From Tubiluchus corallicola (lineage: Eukaryota; Priapulida; Priapulimorpha; Priapulimorphida; Tubiluchidae), in the NCBI GenBank assembly GCA_030141605.1, contig JAQGDQ010000245.1, forward strand, positions 124,001 to 188,000: a DNA stretch of 64,000 bases, given 5' to 3'. Positions 39,701 to 52,900 of this stretch are shown here, one piece after another. The notes below the pieces were generated by a model, which saw nothing but the letters and a program-made list of their open reading frames with translations, made no database searches and had not been told where the DNA came from. The first letter of the stretch is position 1; each line of letters starts with the position of its first letter. The translations under genes and the position numbers were made by a program.

Positions 39701-42700
39701 GTGGCATGAGATTTGGATTGAATTTAAAGATTTTCTCAGCCAATTTCATTATGTCTACATATACCACAAGCCTTCATGCTATGCACACAGTGCCTTTGTT
39801 ACTGATATGAAGCCATACGCCTATGGTAATGCAAAGCAATGGCTGCCAGTATATGAAACTGATAATCCAGCTGTGAATGATCTTCTTCTTGAGAACCCTA
39901 GTTTGCAAGAATGCTTTAGTACCGATGCATCCAAACTCCCTGAATACTTGTATGTTGACAGCATAACTCCTTCAGAAATTCTAGTGTCGATGTCAGTCCT
40001 TTCCAATTGGCCAGTGCATTTTGAAAGGACTGTAAGGGGAAGTGTTGGCAAGGAAGTGAAGCATGGCACAAAAGAATCTGATAGTCAAGAAAGGGCTGCT
40101 ATACCCCTAGAAAGTGACTGCACTAAGCGCTGGCACCCTGGTTACATGATGTTGATTCAGCATTCCTGGGTTAACCACGAACCCGCTCCTCTTTTTTTCT
40201 CTATGGAAGCTTTCAGTCATAAAACAGTGAAAGTACAATTTCCAGCAGGTAGGCATGTTTACAAGATACACTGTGGTGCTCCAATTCTGTTGCATATTAA
40301 TTTCTTTTCTAATGCTAATTTTGCTGTTGGTGATGAAGATACTATTTTGCCAAAACTTCTGGTTGAAAGTCTTTTGTTTGAACATCATGCAAAGGTCATT
40401 TATGATGCTTTGTACCAAGGTTTATCGGCTTTCAGTGGTGATCATGAACAATTTCTTAAAGCACGCATGCGCTTATGCCAATCATACACACCATGTTTAG
40501 ATGACAAAACTGTAAAAATTAAAGATAAGAATCTGTATACAGAAGCATTTAGGAAAGCCTTGTACCTAATGCTAAGTGGAGTTTTATCAACAAATCAAAT
40601 AACTATTGACATGGAATTGTCATTACGCTCCCTGCTTGTTGACTGGGAATCACCAAGTGTGTTCCCTCACTTACATACAGGTGAGTTTAAAAAGAGACGT
40701 TCTACTCCTCGAGATTCAGTTGACGGTTATAGCAGGGATGGCAGCATTCCTACTTCCCCCTGCCGAAATCCCACAAAATCTGATGCTCAAGTTACAGAAG
40801 TTGAAGAACGATTTAAAAACAACTTTATTGATAATAATGAAGCTGTGTCTTCTGTTGATTGCGACCATCCAGCAGTAAAAATACAAAGCTGTTGGAGAGG
40901 CTACATTGTGAGAAAAATGAAACAGTGTTACATCGTTGGAACTGCCGTTAACCATATGGTGTCCATTCATTTAGAGACACTCTTGCGTGCAATTGACAAT
41001 TATCGTAAAGACTTTCCTAAATTGTTACTGCAAAATTACGTAAAGCATTTGTCACCAAGTCTTGTAGAAAGATGTCCTTATTCACCTGGTAGAGATCAGA
41101 AACTAGTGTATCAAGACTACAAAGGAACAATCAATCAACCGATTGGCGGCACTTGGTTTGTAATGTTTCATCATGTTTTCTTTCCTACATGTGAATCTGT
41201 TTTAGTGGCAAAATTATTATATCCATTGCCAAATGTTTGGCTGCACGTAACAGACAATGATTCGGGTATACTGATTACTAATCAACACAAGAGTGTCGTC
41301 TTAGCAAACTTTAAAGTCAACAAACTAGGTTATTCTGTTATTGTTGAGGCATTCACTCCAGAACCCATAACAGGAAAGCAATTTAAATTGAGATTAATTT
41401 CTCCTACTGCACTTCCACAATGCAAACCGGAAGCAATGTGTAGCAACTGTATTCACAAAGAACTAAATGAGTACTTTGCTCCAAACAATGACTCTGTTTT
41501 AATGAAATACAAAATTTCTCCATTGAAACAAAATATTCCTGCAACACTGAGGCTAGTTACTAGCTATCCACGAGCCAGAATTAGTTTGACTGTTTTTGAT
41601 AAAGGTGTTGCTATACGTAGATGTGAAGGTATTGGGAAACTTGTTATTCCTTCTGTGCTATTTTTCAGAAGCCTTGCACAAGAACCTGTTGTTGTGACAA
41701 CTCCCAGAAAAAGAAATGTGGCAACTCCTGGTTCCAAGAAAGCTACACCTGCTTCTGAAACTAAGAAAGCAGTTTGTTGGGATTTATTTGACAAGGAGCC
41801 AGAAGAGCACGAATACATCATACTTGCGACAGTTGTCAATGACTCCTGGCCATTAAATCAAGATGACTTACTTTTCATACAAACTTTGCATGACATGGAG
41901 GCAGAAAATTCGAAAGCATATAAGCCGCCAGTACCCACAGAAAATAAAAAAACAGGGAAAAAAGTGAAATCTAGACGCGTGTCAGTGGCTGATTTTGATA
42001 AATCTAAACCTCATTCTACTCTCCAGGTTTTTATTGATGAGTCTCTTATTGAGGACTTTAGCATAAAGAAGGACACGAGTAGAAATGATGAAATTAAAGC
42101 CATTAAACGGGCTTGGGAGGATGCTGATCCAGGTAGAGCAGAAAGGGCAAGGGAGATTCGCTGTAAATTTTTAGAAAAGAACTCCGTAAAAGTGGAAGTA
42201 ATTGCTGATGATACTAGTTCAAATATATCTGGTGATGATAATGCTGCACGCGCGATCATCTCTCCAAAAAGTTTAGTTCAAGAAAGTGCAACACGGTTAA
42301 ATGAGCTGCTAGCTGAAACAGCTCTGATCCCATTTGATGATGCTCCTTATGTAAAATGCACAAGGAGCCAATCTGTATTAAAAGATGATGCCTTGCGTAA
42401 TGAAGATATGGAAACGAAAAAGCTTTTATTTAAAAAATATAGTCTTAAGTGTGATGAAGTTAACGCCTGGCGGGCAGAGGAACGAAAACAGAGAAATTCG
42501 TCAAAGTGGGCACAAATGAATCTTTGCCAAAATCTAAGGTTAAATATGGCTGAAGCAAGAAATAGATGCAATATTATCAGGGAAAGCATACGAGCAAAGC
42601 AAGCAAAAGAAACTGCAGAGAGATTTAAGGTTTTAAAAGAACAAGAAGAAGAAGCAATTCAAGTTGCTGCGGCACAGAGAGATAAAGAGCGAAAAGAAAA

Positions 42701-42740
42701 AAGAAAAAAGTCACCAAGATCAAAAAAGAGTAAAAAGTAA
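36799..42740 (+). CDS. ADGB: Androglobin (calpain-like/globin/IQ chimera)
   Basis: Androglobin is a large chimeric globin linked to ciliated cells and spermatogenesis. Coding exons: 36799-37626 (276 codons) and 39075-42740 (1,221 codons plus stop); the product is 1,497 residues against about 1,670 in vertebrates. Start: ATG 36799, with an in-frame TGA six bases upstream. Order: N-terminal WPVWTEAQ and WKRPTEF; calpain-like protease domain (about residues 40-260) with WKPWEHI, GKYFVRLFWMGNWRRVTVDD, YEIWSMILAKAI and LTGWLPEIW; a linker; a second calpain-like/C2-like part with RSCPLVHPLPEP; globin helices about 690-800; IQ motif at 876-895 (AVKIQSCWRGYIVRKMKQCY) splitting the circularly permuted globin; the remaining globin helices; then beta-rich and lysine-rich coiled-coil tail (about 1380-1497, ending KRKKSPRSKKSKK). 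The first exon also seems to lack a canonical calpain Cys motif. The near absence of introns is striking. Confidence 0.95.
37627..39074 (+). other. Single coding-region intron of ADGB
   Basis: The donor is GAAAAG/GTGAAT at 37627 and the acceptor TTTTTTCTAG/GAAATA ends at 39074. The phase is 0. A 166-codon open frame (37742-38242) lies inside but has no recognisable domain and does not join the ADGB frame with clear splice sites. A GAT/AAT-rich tract lies at about 38725-38880. Confidence 0.85.
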
Positions 42741-43285
42741 ACTAAACTCTATTTCTAAAGTGTCGTGCAGACTTTAAGTTGACACTGTGCACTGTGTACC
42801 GCCATTACTAAACATGTAATTTGCATTTACCATATATGAAAGACTAGCTCATCTGTAAAGTGCATTGCACTGCTTACTGATGTATAGTGGGTTACTGTCA
42901 CCGGTGTAAGTCTTTTGTTTTGACATTTGAAGAGGCACCTCAAAATTGCAAGTATTTTGTTTTTTTTGTTGATGTCTGTGTTGTTTAGTGTTCTGTAATT
43001 TGTATGTATTCTCAACCTGATGTGTTTACCTGCCAACTTTTTAATGATTCTGTAACTTTATAAATTTCTACCTATATTTTAATATTCTCACTACCAGCTT
43101 GCGTTAAGCAGATTGGGAGATGGGGAGATGTTGGGTTTGGGATGGTAAAAACAATAGATTAAGATAGGATTTCTTGTTAGGCCTTACCTGTAATTGGAAA
43201 AATGTTTATCTACTCAGTTGATTCTGTGGCTTGGTAAAGTACATAATTCGCAGAGATTGTAAGTTACCAGATTTTGTCTATTATA

Positions 43286-43454
43286 CAGTCGATTTTTAGT
43301 TATAATGGCCCTCTCATAATGCCTACATTTTTTGCAAAATAGCATGTATGCATTTACATAGACATGTATGTATTATTGCAACTCGTTATAATGCCAAATC
43401 TGCTTAATACCATTTTTTGCTGTGTTAAGATGGGGGTATAAAAAGGTCTGACTG
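43286..43454. mobile_element. Short pogo/Tigger-type MITE
   Basis: Termini CAGTCGATTTTTAGTTATAA and, inverted, CAGTCAGACCTTTTTATACC are each bounded by TA (43284-43285, 43455-43456). At 169 bp it is non-coding. It lies 545 bases after the ADGB stop and upstream of the likely poly(A) signal, so it is probably part of the ADGB 3' untranslated region. Confidence 0.75.
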
Positions 43455-43561
43455 TACATGTGAATCCTAGTAACGGTAATTGTTTACACTTTTTTTCAGG
43501 TTTCACAATGCTACTGCAGCTTATTGCAAAACATTGCAGTTTCTTGCAAAGAATTGAAAAT

Positions 43562-43567
43562 AATAAA
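43562..43567 (+). terminator. Probable ADGB poly(A) signal
   Basis: AATAAA lies about 820 bases after the ADGB stop and is followed by TGTTGTTTACG. I saw no earlier canonical hexamer in the 3' flank. Variant signals nearer the stop remain possible. Confidence 0.5.
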
Positions 43568-43569
43568 TA

Positions 43570-46500
43570 TTACTGTGTTGTTTACGTCTATTTTTTTTCT
43601 ATTCTAACATGCTCTATAAGTTCAGCATTGTAAGTGCAATTAATTGTGTGATAAATGTATGTTCTTGTAGCTTGATTGAGGGTAAGCTGATTGTCTTTTA
43701 GTCTTCATTTTGGTTTTGACCAAATCGACTATGTGTAATTTCCTTAACTCATCATCGAATCGATGATGACGATACTAGTCCCAGTTGATAGAGCCATACA
43801 ATAGCTTATGACTTGGCACAATTTACATTTGAAATACATCTAATAAGGCATAAACCAACAGCTAGTTTCCATACTTGTCATTTCAAATTGAGCCTAAAGA
43901 GATTTTTATGATGATGATAGTGGCTTCTAATTACTGTTATGACAAAGGCAATGTTATGATGAGATGCTGTAAGTGCAGCCGTCTGTCTGATCTTTGCTGT
44001 TGATGATGGTGATGAAACATTATCTTGATGATAATGATATGATGACAACAATGATCATTATAAAAATGACAACAGTGATGATGTTAGTGATAGTTGACAA
44101 TAATGGTGAGTAGTTGGGCACAGCTTAGGATGGTATTCTCTAGCGTCGTAGGCTGTTTGGAAGAAAGTTTGCTAAGCTACAATAATAATCTTTCAGTATG
44201 AGTGTTCAACAGTCCCACTTACCACTAATACTAATTAGTCGTGGGGATTAATGGTAGAAGAACAAGCTGGATAGATATTTAGGTACGAAATATGGGGGTT
44301 ACAATGAGCCTTATCGATTAACCTCTACCGCTCTTATATTTTAAGAGTGCGGTATGGTATGGACGTCAATCACGTGGAAAGCAATGTTCAGTGTTATAAC
44401 AAAAATGTGGAGCTGCAGAGGAAAGAGCAGTAATTATGAAAATATGGTTAAATTATGTTAGAACTGAAAAATAATTACAAAAGCACAAACAGAAATAATA
44501 ATAACTTGATTCATTTGAGATTGACATAAAAGAGTGTTTGTTTACCTGTAAATGCTTGTCACATTTAAATAAAAAAGGTGTTCAAGCTGAAGATCTAATG
44601 GAAGCAAAGATACAAGAGGTAAGAACATTCAAAGAAGTTGCAATGGTCATAAAGGAATGCCGGAACCATTATGAGGGAAAGTATTTAAGGAAACTAGTGT
44701 TTTGTGCTGCTCACCTGAGTGTCTGCCATATGGTAGAGAGGGTCGTGTCAATTTGTGAAATCGCCGAAAGCACCCCGTTCGGTGATGTTGCATATTACTC
44801 ATCCATGCCACCTGCTGTCTTATTTCGCCGCAGTGAAATTGAGAACACGCGATGATGGTGTAAAAGAATTGAACCGTAGTGATTTTTTGCAAAGAAATCT
44901 AAATCGCAACTTTTAAGTAAATCTATGTCCTCATTTTTTCAGGTTAGGCAGCAATAAAGTTGTGTAGTCAATTGTGTGATATAGAACTCGATTAGAAATA
45001 GTTTATCATTTTTACCATCTTTTATTGTTTCTATATTTTTAGCTTCACTCGTCTTTTTGTCCTAACTTACATTCGAATTTGAATTGGCTAGCAGTTTCCT
45101 TTTTATGTTTGGTTAGACTATGTGTACAACTGTACATCATGTGTACAGCAAGCTTTAAAATCCCACGTAGTTTTTTAATGTTTCATTGTGTAATTGACTA
45201 GAGTAATACGTTTTGTTGTCTCATTTTCAAGTACTGTTGCTGGAAAACAAATTTTAAATTGTTACAAAAAGTTACAATTAGGTTGCCTGTTTTTCATTTT
45301 CAACTGGTGTGAAATAATGTTTTGATAATTATTTGCAGTTTAAAAGCATTAGCGCTGCAAATACCATTAACTAATAGGGTTTTTCATAATCTAAATAGTC
45401 CCAGAATGTTTCGAAGAATTTTTTGAAAAGGAATGCAAACTGTTTTTGTCTAGCTGTTAGCAGATTAATTTTACCTCTGTCAGAGAGGGGTGTTAAAGGA
45501 GTGGCCAACACTTCTGTGAAGTTAGGCTTATTTCAATGTTTGCAAAAAATTTAGAGGGATTTAGTAATAAACCACCAATGATGTCATACGTCGACTGAAG
45601 AAAACCAGCTCACTGTCAACTTCCGTTTCAAGCATAATAAGTTTTTACAAAAAATGAAAAATCACAAAACTAATTTCGCATATACATTAGGTACTGCGAG
45701 AAGTTTGCATTAGTTTAAGCAGCGCGTTTCCGGAAAGCCGTTGATGCACTTACGAAAAGTCCACCAGTAACATCGTAAGTTTCATGTAAATAGTGGCTAC
45801 CACTGCATCTGAAAAATTTTATACAGCAGTAGTATAAATTAACTTTATGATTCATAGACAAGTTTTTTGCAAATTTCTTTGTTATGTTTTTCTGCATTTA
45901 TGTGATAACAATAAAATAAACCCAATATGCTAAGTGACTTGTCCTTTCCTTTAATGATGTGAAGTCTTTTGATAGCTGAGCAATCCAAAGAAATTTTTAT
46001 AATATTGCAAATGTAGAGCAAGTTGTTTCACTTAGGCAAACTCAAATGTGCAAAAAAAATCATCATCTTGAGATTAGAGTTAGTAAAAAGGATTTTGCTG
46101 CCCAGATTACATAATAAAAACTTTATCAGTCACTGTTAAGATACAAAGGCGATCTACAGGTAAGCATGGGCATAGTGAATTCTTCTTTATTCCTTAACTA
46201 AAATGTAAAATCATTCAATTTAGCCCTTTTTCTTAGATTAGATGATTTACCAAAATGTCTGAACTTTGTTAAATAGCAATTAAAATCACAAGTTTCTTCC
46301 AATTTTAGGCTTCCAAAATAGTTTAAAATGTAGGAAGTGCATTACTTTTCAGGGCACAGGCTGTTGCAAATTCCACTAGGGGAACTTAAGCAAGTGAACT
46401 CCTCCACTTATTTGGTTTAGTGACTGACCTACTGTTCTTTTTTCCTGAATACAGATATGGTAAGCGTACTTTACAATAAAAGTTACTTTTTATTTTGATG

Positions 46501-46947
46501 ATGAAGTAATGTGTAATTAGTGAAAGTTAAGAACTATTAATATCCATGTATTAATCATTTTTCATTAGCCTGGCGTAAGAATGCATTTAATGTGAAATGG
46601 ACTCAATAGATGGCTTCATGTAACAGCATTTTTAACACTACATTTTGCTCATTGGATAAGTAATTCTTCACATGTATCTATTATTGAATAAATTGGTTTC
46701 TGGCACAATATAAATTGAATTGAGGGCATAATAACTTCATTTCTGTTGAATGTACTATAATTGTACTGTAGGTGGTAATAAAACTTCAAACTGGAATCTC
46801 TAACTTATTAATAGAAGAGCTCTGTTAATAACTTGTCTGAATTTTATTTTCTTTGCTTTCTATTAATAGAGATCTCTGTAATATCTGTCATGAAACAAGA
46901 TTATTCATTTGTGAGTCTAGAAGAAACACCTGATGTGAAAAACAGCA
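43570..46947. other. Intergenic region ADGB to PDCD11
   Basis: This contains GAT/GATGAT-rich simple sequence (about 43900-44110), an unassigned open frame (44538-44855), a pair of overlapping AATAAA-like hexamers near 45909-45918, and otherwise nothing recognisable. The PDCD11 leader probably begins near 46870, after the splice-like TTCTATTAATAG. Confidence 0.5.
44538..44855 (+). CDS. Unassigned open frame, 105 codons
   Basis: I do not recognise it. The frame has a charged first half (AEDLMEAKIQEVRTFKEVAM, predicted helical) and a Cys/His-containing middle (VFCAAHLSVCHMVERVV). The codon composition looks more gene-like than neighbouring frames, and a poly(A)-like signal lies about 1.05 kb downstream. 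No family motif, no evident splice partner and no start context support it. It could be an exon of a lineage-specific gene, a decayed transposon frame or chance. Confidence 0.15.
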   Translation: MFTCKCLSHLNKKGVQAEDLMEAKIQEVRTFKEVAMVIKECRNHYEGKYLRKLVFCAAHLSVCHMVERVVSICEIAESTPFGDVAYYSSMPPAVLFRRSEIENTR

Positions 46948-46964
46948 ATGTCATATTCCACTGA
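46890..46964 (+). promoter_or_regulatory. Upstream ORF overlapping the PDCD11 start
   Basis: ATG at 46890 opens a 24-codon frame (starting MKQDYSFVSLEE) that ends at TGA 46962-46964. It therefore overlaps the PDCD11 ATG (46948) in another frame. If the transcript includes it, it would tend to lower initiation at the main start. Whether the leader begins upstream of it is inferred from a possible splice acceptor at 46868-46869. Confidence 0.4.
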
Positions 46965-49900
46965 AGGATATTTTCCTCGTGGTGGTTCTAAGCAGCCACT
47001 TGCAAAGAAAAAGGCACCAAAATGGAAGCAGGCTAAAGTGAAGGAAAACCAGGATTTGCAAAATGCTTTGGTAGAATCAGAGAAAATACGAGCATTGGAA
47101 AGTCATGATCGTGTATGCTAGGTTTTACATACTTGTGTTGTTTTAGTTTATAGATATTTATTATTATAGCAGAAATACCATCCTGGATTAGTGATAAAGT
47201 CATTAGATTTACATTTTACATCTTTTAACCTCCTATCAGGAATCTTTAAGAAATTATTCCAAAGTTTGTATTTTAGCCATGATGTCACCCAGGATATATT
47301 TGAGAAGTATATATATATATATATATATATACTTTTTAAATGCATCGTTTGGAAATTTTAATGCTAATAATGCTTTTGGTAAGTGGTAAAGTGAGATTAA
47401 TGCAGTCTCCTGGTAGTTTAGTCATTTGTCATTTTGCTCTGGGCATATTGTAGCATTTGAATGATAATATGTTACAAACGATAATATGTTGCAAACTAGC
47501 TTCAGCATTGATGAACTATTAAAAAATTGGCACTTGTTTTTGTAATTATTGTTGTGTAAATTTAATTTTATTGTAATGTGGTCCTTGACTTGCAACTTTT
47601 TGCTTTTATAAATATTATTAGTCCTTACAAATTAAGAAATTATTATTATATCTATAGGAAAAAGGGCAATCAAAGAAACAACGTCGAACGCCTAACAAGA
47701 TTAAGACTGCATTGTTCAAAGTAGCTGATATGGAAAGCCGGCTATCTATTGAGCAGTTGAGCTTAAAGGTACCATGTTTCTATCACTAACCAACCTCGTA
47801 GGTTCTATTATAATAAAACTTATGATTAGGTGATTGAATTAGTACTGTAAGTGTAAGTTATATTGTGTGTGCAATATTCTAAATATTTTTTTGTTTCCCA
47901 AAAGATTTGGTTTCAGATTGTTTCTCAACTTCTTCGATTTGCTTCCAATTTTTCTACATACAGTAGACGGTGGTGAAAAATAACCCACATGCAGAACTTT
48001 TACTTTTTGCAGAAATTAGTTTCTAACTCTTACATATCTGCTATTTTCGGTCTAGATCTTCAATCGGTTTCTTCCATTATTACTATTACTGTATTTTGCC
48101 ACCCAACTGTATCAACATTTTGAATTGTGCTTACAGCTTTTAACTCCGGGAATGTTGGTACTTGGATGCATCAGAACAGTTCGTGATTATGAACTAGTCA
48201 TTTCACTGCCTGGTGGCATAACTGGCTTTGTTCCAATTTCTTGTATATCTGATTTGTATACTGGACACTTGCAAAGGTTAACTGAGGGTGATGTTGAAGA
48301 CATTGGGGTAATTTTTTTATAATTTTTCTCTTACAACTTGAAACACTAATAATACGTGTGACTGCAAATAGTGCAATTACAAGTTTCATTGTTGTGGCTG
48401 ATTAACTTGCAGGTCATCGAGAAATTTCAGTTTTTACACAATATTCGTTAATTTTATTATAATGAGTATTTGGAAGTAAAAACAGCCAATGGATCTATTA
48501 AGATGCTGTAGCCTGTTAGGCTTTGTAATGATCACATTTTTGTGTGAAAATCATTTTTGGTTTTTGTGCATTTTCAGTAAATATATTAAGTGATTTATGC
48601 TGTTTTGTACAGTAAATGAAACGTTTTTATGGCATACCGGCGGATTTTTCTCAAGTAATTAAATTATTTTCCTACTTCAAAAAACAGCCTACATTTTTAA
48701 ATAGTTATTGAAATAGCCAACTGGAATGTGTTATTTATGCAAATGATGGACATGAATTTTTTGTGTGCTAACTATACTTGTAAAAAAAATTGTGTTAAAT
48801 TTCACGCAGTGTCAAGCCACAGCTTAGCTGGAACAATACATTGTCAGGGTGTTTGTGACAGGAGTCTCTATGTTCATTGTCCTCCTGTAGCTTCTAACAT
48901 CACACTGCAGGAATGGACATTGCTAAAGTTGCCATTGCTGTGGTGGCTGAGCAATTTTTTGTCTGTCATCTAGGGGCGAGTTAAAAAACAATGCAAAATA
49001 TGTAATTGCACTATTTGCAGTCATATGATGTGCTACTAGGCTGACATTTTAAGAATTGCACTTGTTTTTCATGAAATGGACTTGCAAATTGCGTGCTCTG
49101 GTTGACTATTATCCTACTGTGCTATGAATTGTTGAATTTATAGGTTAATGTAAAAATTAAACACTTTGTAATGTTTAACATTTTGTTACGATCAAATTAT
49201 TTACATCGGCAATCATATTCTCTTGAACTCCCTTCCTGATGAGATCCCACGTTCACAGGGCACCCGGCAAACACACGCAATAGATATAAGCATGCAGTCC
49301 CTCTGCTGAGTATTGATCATTCAAGCAGCTTCATTGTGCTGCTTATTTAGCTTTCTATGAAAACTTTATGGATTTATGTACAGTTCCCATTGAGTCATGT
49401 AATTTTTATTTTATTTCATTGATAAAATTAATTGAGTCCTGAAAAATAAAATAAATGATGAAGTTTTATCACTGAAATTTTGTGATTAATATCCGTTGAC
49501 ACGTAAAATAAGTGATAAAACAATGCAGCTTAAAAATAATTTACGTAAGCAATGTTTACGTATTTTATCCAGTTAGTGATCAGTGATCGATCAGTATCGG
49601 TGGACAACAAAGTTGATCGGCTCATTACCCAAAATGCCGATCACCCGTCACTATTTTGCAATTGTAACAGATCTGAGTTGGAGGACTGTTGAGTTTGGAC
49701 GAAGTGGTAATGAAAATTATACTCCGGCATGTCTGGTACAAGGCTGTGTTTACATCTAGATATGTATCAGTTTATTCAGCAATAACTTCTCCATTTAAAT
49801 TACAAGTGCTGTTTTATCTCTAGGATTTAAAGAGCCTGTATGAGTTGTTCAAGACTGGTCAATTAGTGAGGTGCAAAGTCACTGAAATTCAACAGCCAAA

Positions 49901-52900
49901 ACCTTGTAAAACGGTAGTTTCTTTATCAATAAATCCAAAAGATGTCAATGAGGGTGTGGCAGCTAACGGATTACGAGATGGAATGGTATGGTTGTAATTT
50001 ATTTTCCTTTTTATTAAATTAACTGCTTTTTTAAAACAGTAAAACAGAGCAGTAAATACTAAAAACAAGGGGTAATTTATTTTCTTTTTTATCAAGTTAA
50101 CAGTTTTATTAAAGCACTAAAAGCTAGAGGCTTCCAGATGTTTAGACTGCAAACAGCTGGCATTCGACACCATTGGATTGTTTTGTGTTACAAGCCATTG
50201 TGGTTTATACAAGTTTAATTGCTTCTTTTATAGTTAGTAAATTACTACTGGGCACTTAATGCTTTTACAGAATTAAATCTTGAGTAAATTATTATCAGAT
50301 TATATCCTTGCATCAAATTGAAGCTTTTTTAAGAGACATCAAATCATTCGTTTAGATTTTTATTAATTCTGGTTGCTTGTTATATTTGTGTAGTTGTTGT
50401 ATATTATAATTTGTCTCATTGCTATTTTTAAGGTCTTAACAGCAAGTGTGTCTAGCATGGAAGACCATGGATACGTTATGGACATCGGTATTAAATCTGT
50501 TCAAGCATTTCTGTTGAAGCACTCAGTAGCTAGCTATCTTGAAGAGTACAATCAAGGTATGACAAATAGCCAAAAACTTTTTAATCATTCATCTGATCTA
50601 TAATCTCAATATAATTATTATTTCAGAAATGTTTTTCATACTGAGTGCCTGCTAATTTTTTCTTTATCACTCGAGCTCTGACATGAATACAGAGATAAAC
50701 AAATTAATCAGCAGTTTTGCTCAGTCCAGTTATATATCACTTCTTGCTTGTGATCTTAATACATAATCGTCCGGCCCTGCTTTGAATTGGAACAATGAAC
50801 ATGTGTCTGTATTAGGTAAGCAGCATGTGTGTCAGTGTGTGAAGGACAAGAAAATTGTAAATGTGTTAAATATTTGCACATGTCAGTGATGGATCTAGAC
50901 AGATAAAAAATAATAATTGCTTAACATGGGTAATCCTTTACTACTCTAGAGTATCATTTGTAAATGGTTCAGATTATGACAGACCGCCTTAGTATGACAT
51001 GTTATATGCACAAATTATGACATCGGTCACTGGTCTGTGACGGATAATTGTGTCCTAGCTTTGAGTTTGAGTTGAATCTTGTGATGAACCATCAGTACCT
51101 TTGCAACTTACTGCCTTGGTGTTTTGTAGATAAAGCAAATTTTGTTGGCTTCATTTACTTAGTGACAGCTTGCAAATCTACAACTGGCTGCTTTATACAT
51201 AACTCTACTCCCATACAACTGAGTTGCATTAATCGAGTGACAATCAACTTTTTTAAATCATTCATACAAATTACCATTAACTGCACATCTCTATGCTTTA
51301 TGTTCTCATAACTATAATCTTAAGCCTACCATCAGAATGGTGCTAATTGTGAGAAAACTACATGCAATAAAACTTTTTTATGTAACTGTCTGCACTGCAG
51401 TTCCTTTTCCTTGATATAACCAATTGATCAATAATTTTTCGTAGTTTTGCTTTTCACATTTAGCTGTTGAATTTTCATTCTACACTTATAATACAATGTA
51501 GAAAATGAACTTAAATTTACAAGCTTTATTTTTACAATTAAATAGAACCCCACATTGCACAGAACACAGAAGACAATTAATGAAGTGCACTGTGTTCGTT
51601 ACAGGGCAACCTTTAGCTGTGGGTCAGCATTTAACCTGTGTTGTTCAAATGCCACATATTTCTGATCAACAAACTACATTAAGATCTGTACATTTGACAG
51701 TGAACTGGAAGCAACCTCATAAAAATGTGGTAAGTCTCATCCATTCTTAATTTCATCATAGATGACCTTTGTTAACTTTGTGCTTTTATAGTAATTGCCA
51801 AAAATAAATGCAAATACTAGATAAATAAATATAAAACTTTGTATTAAATAATTTGTACAACTATAGCTTGTAGCTGAAAATTTAAATATTATACGAACTG
51901 GCAAATTTTGTATCTATCAAAGGGAAGAACATTTAGAAAAAATAGTGATTTGTAAGATGCTTTATGATGTACTGTACCTTTTCTGCTTTGAGAAGATTCC
52001 TTCTCAATAAACTATTTATAGTATAGCAATTTCAGCTTTAAACTAATTTAAGTGATCCAAGAGATTGTTATGACCTGGTATTGAAGAAAGCACTATTAGC
52101 AGTTTAATACATTCTTATGTTTTCATAATAATGAGTGTTTCTTGTTCATTTTAGATAAAGTCTTCTGTGAATTTACCACTTCATGCATTAATTCCTGGAA
52201 TGCTTGTTGAGACAGTCGTTATGCAGGTAATTCATTAGATATGAAATAACTAGGGTTGCGTGATATTTTGCGATGCATTTTTCTGTATGGGTTCATAGTA
52301 CAGTACACATAGTTCCTTAGTGACATACTATGAGCTCATAAAGCATGTATTTATATTTATGTGTAGTCTAGAAGTGTGCCAACCAACTAATCGATTTAAT
52401 TGATTATAATCTATTTGGGCTGTTATTTTTTATCATCAATTATTTTTTCAGCTATCCACACACATCAATTGTGTTACCAATGCTGTTTGTACTTATTTAG
52501 AAAACCACAGAATTTGCAAGATAAATATGTCATAACTGCAGTGAAACCAAGCAATTGGGTACATGGCACCAGCTTTATATAGTAATTTATGGCCCTGGTG
52601 GTGCTGCTTAGATGCAAAAATGATTTCATAAGATCATGAAGCATGAGCACTTGGTTTTATGTTATCATCGCTTGACATCACCAAGGCTGTCTGCAAACTG
52701 TCTTGAAGTGTATACACAAACAAAAAAGTTAGCAGTGTAGATCTTTCCTTGTCTATACTTCTCTTTTTTTCTTAGTGCCTAGCTCTGTTTTGCTTCCCCT
52801 CTTCTGCGGGTCTGACACGTTTTCACCTCAAGCAATTTCGAAATTGCTAATTTTGTATGCATGAAAGCCCATTATAATCGATTATCAAATCGATTTTGCA

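Noticed and set aside
39821-42589. Several minus-strand and alternate-frame open frames of 80-100 codons
   Set aside because: Shadows of the large ADGB exon.
43900-44110. GATGAT-rich stretch that could be read as an acidic coding repeat
   Set aside because: Interrupted by stops in all frames; simple sequence.
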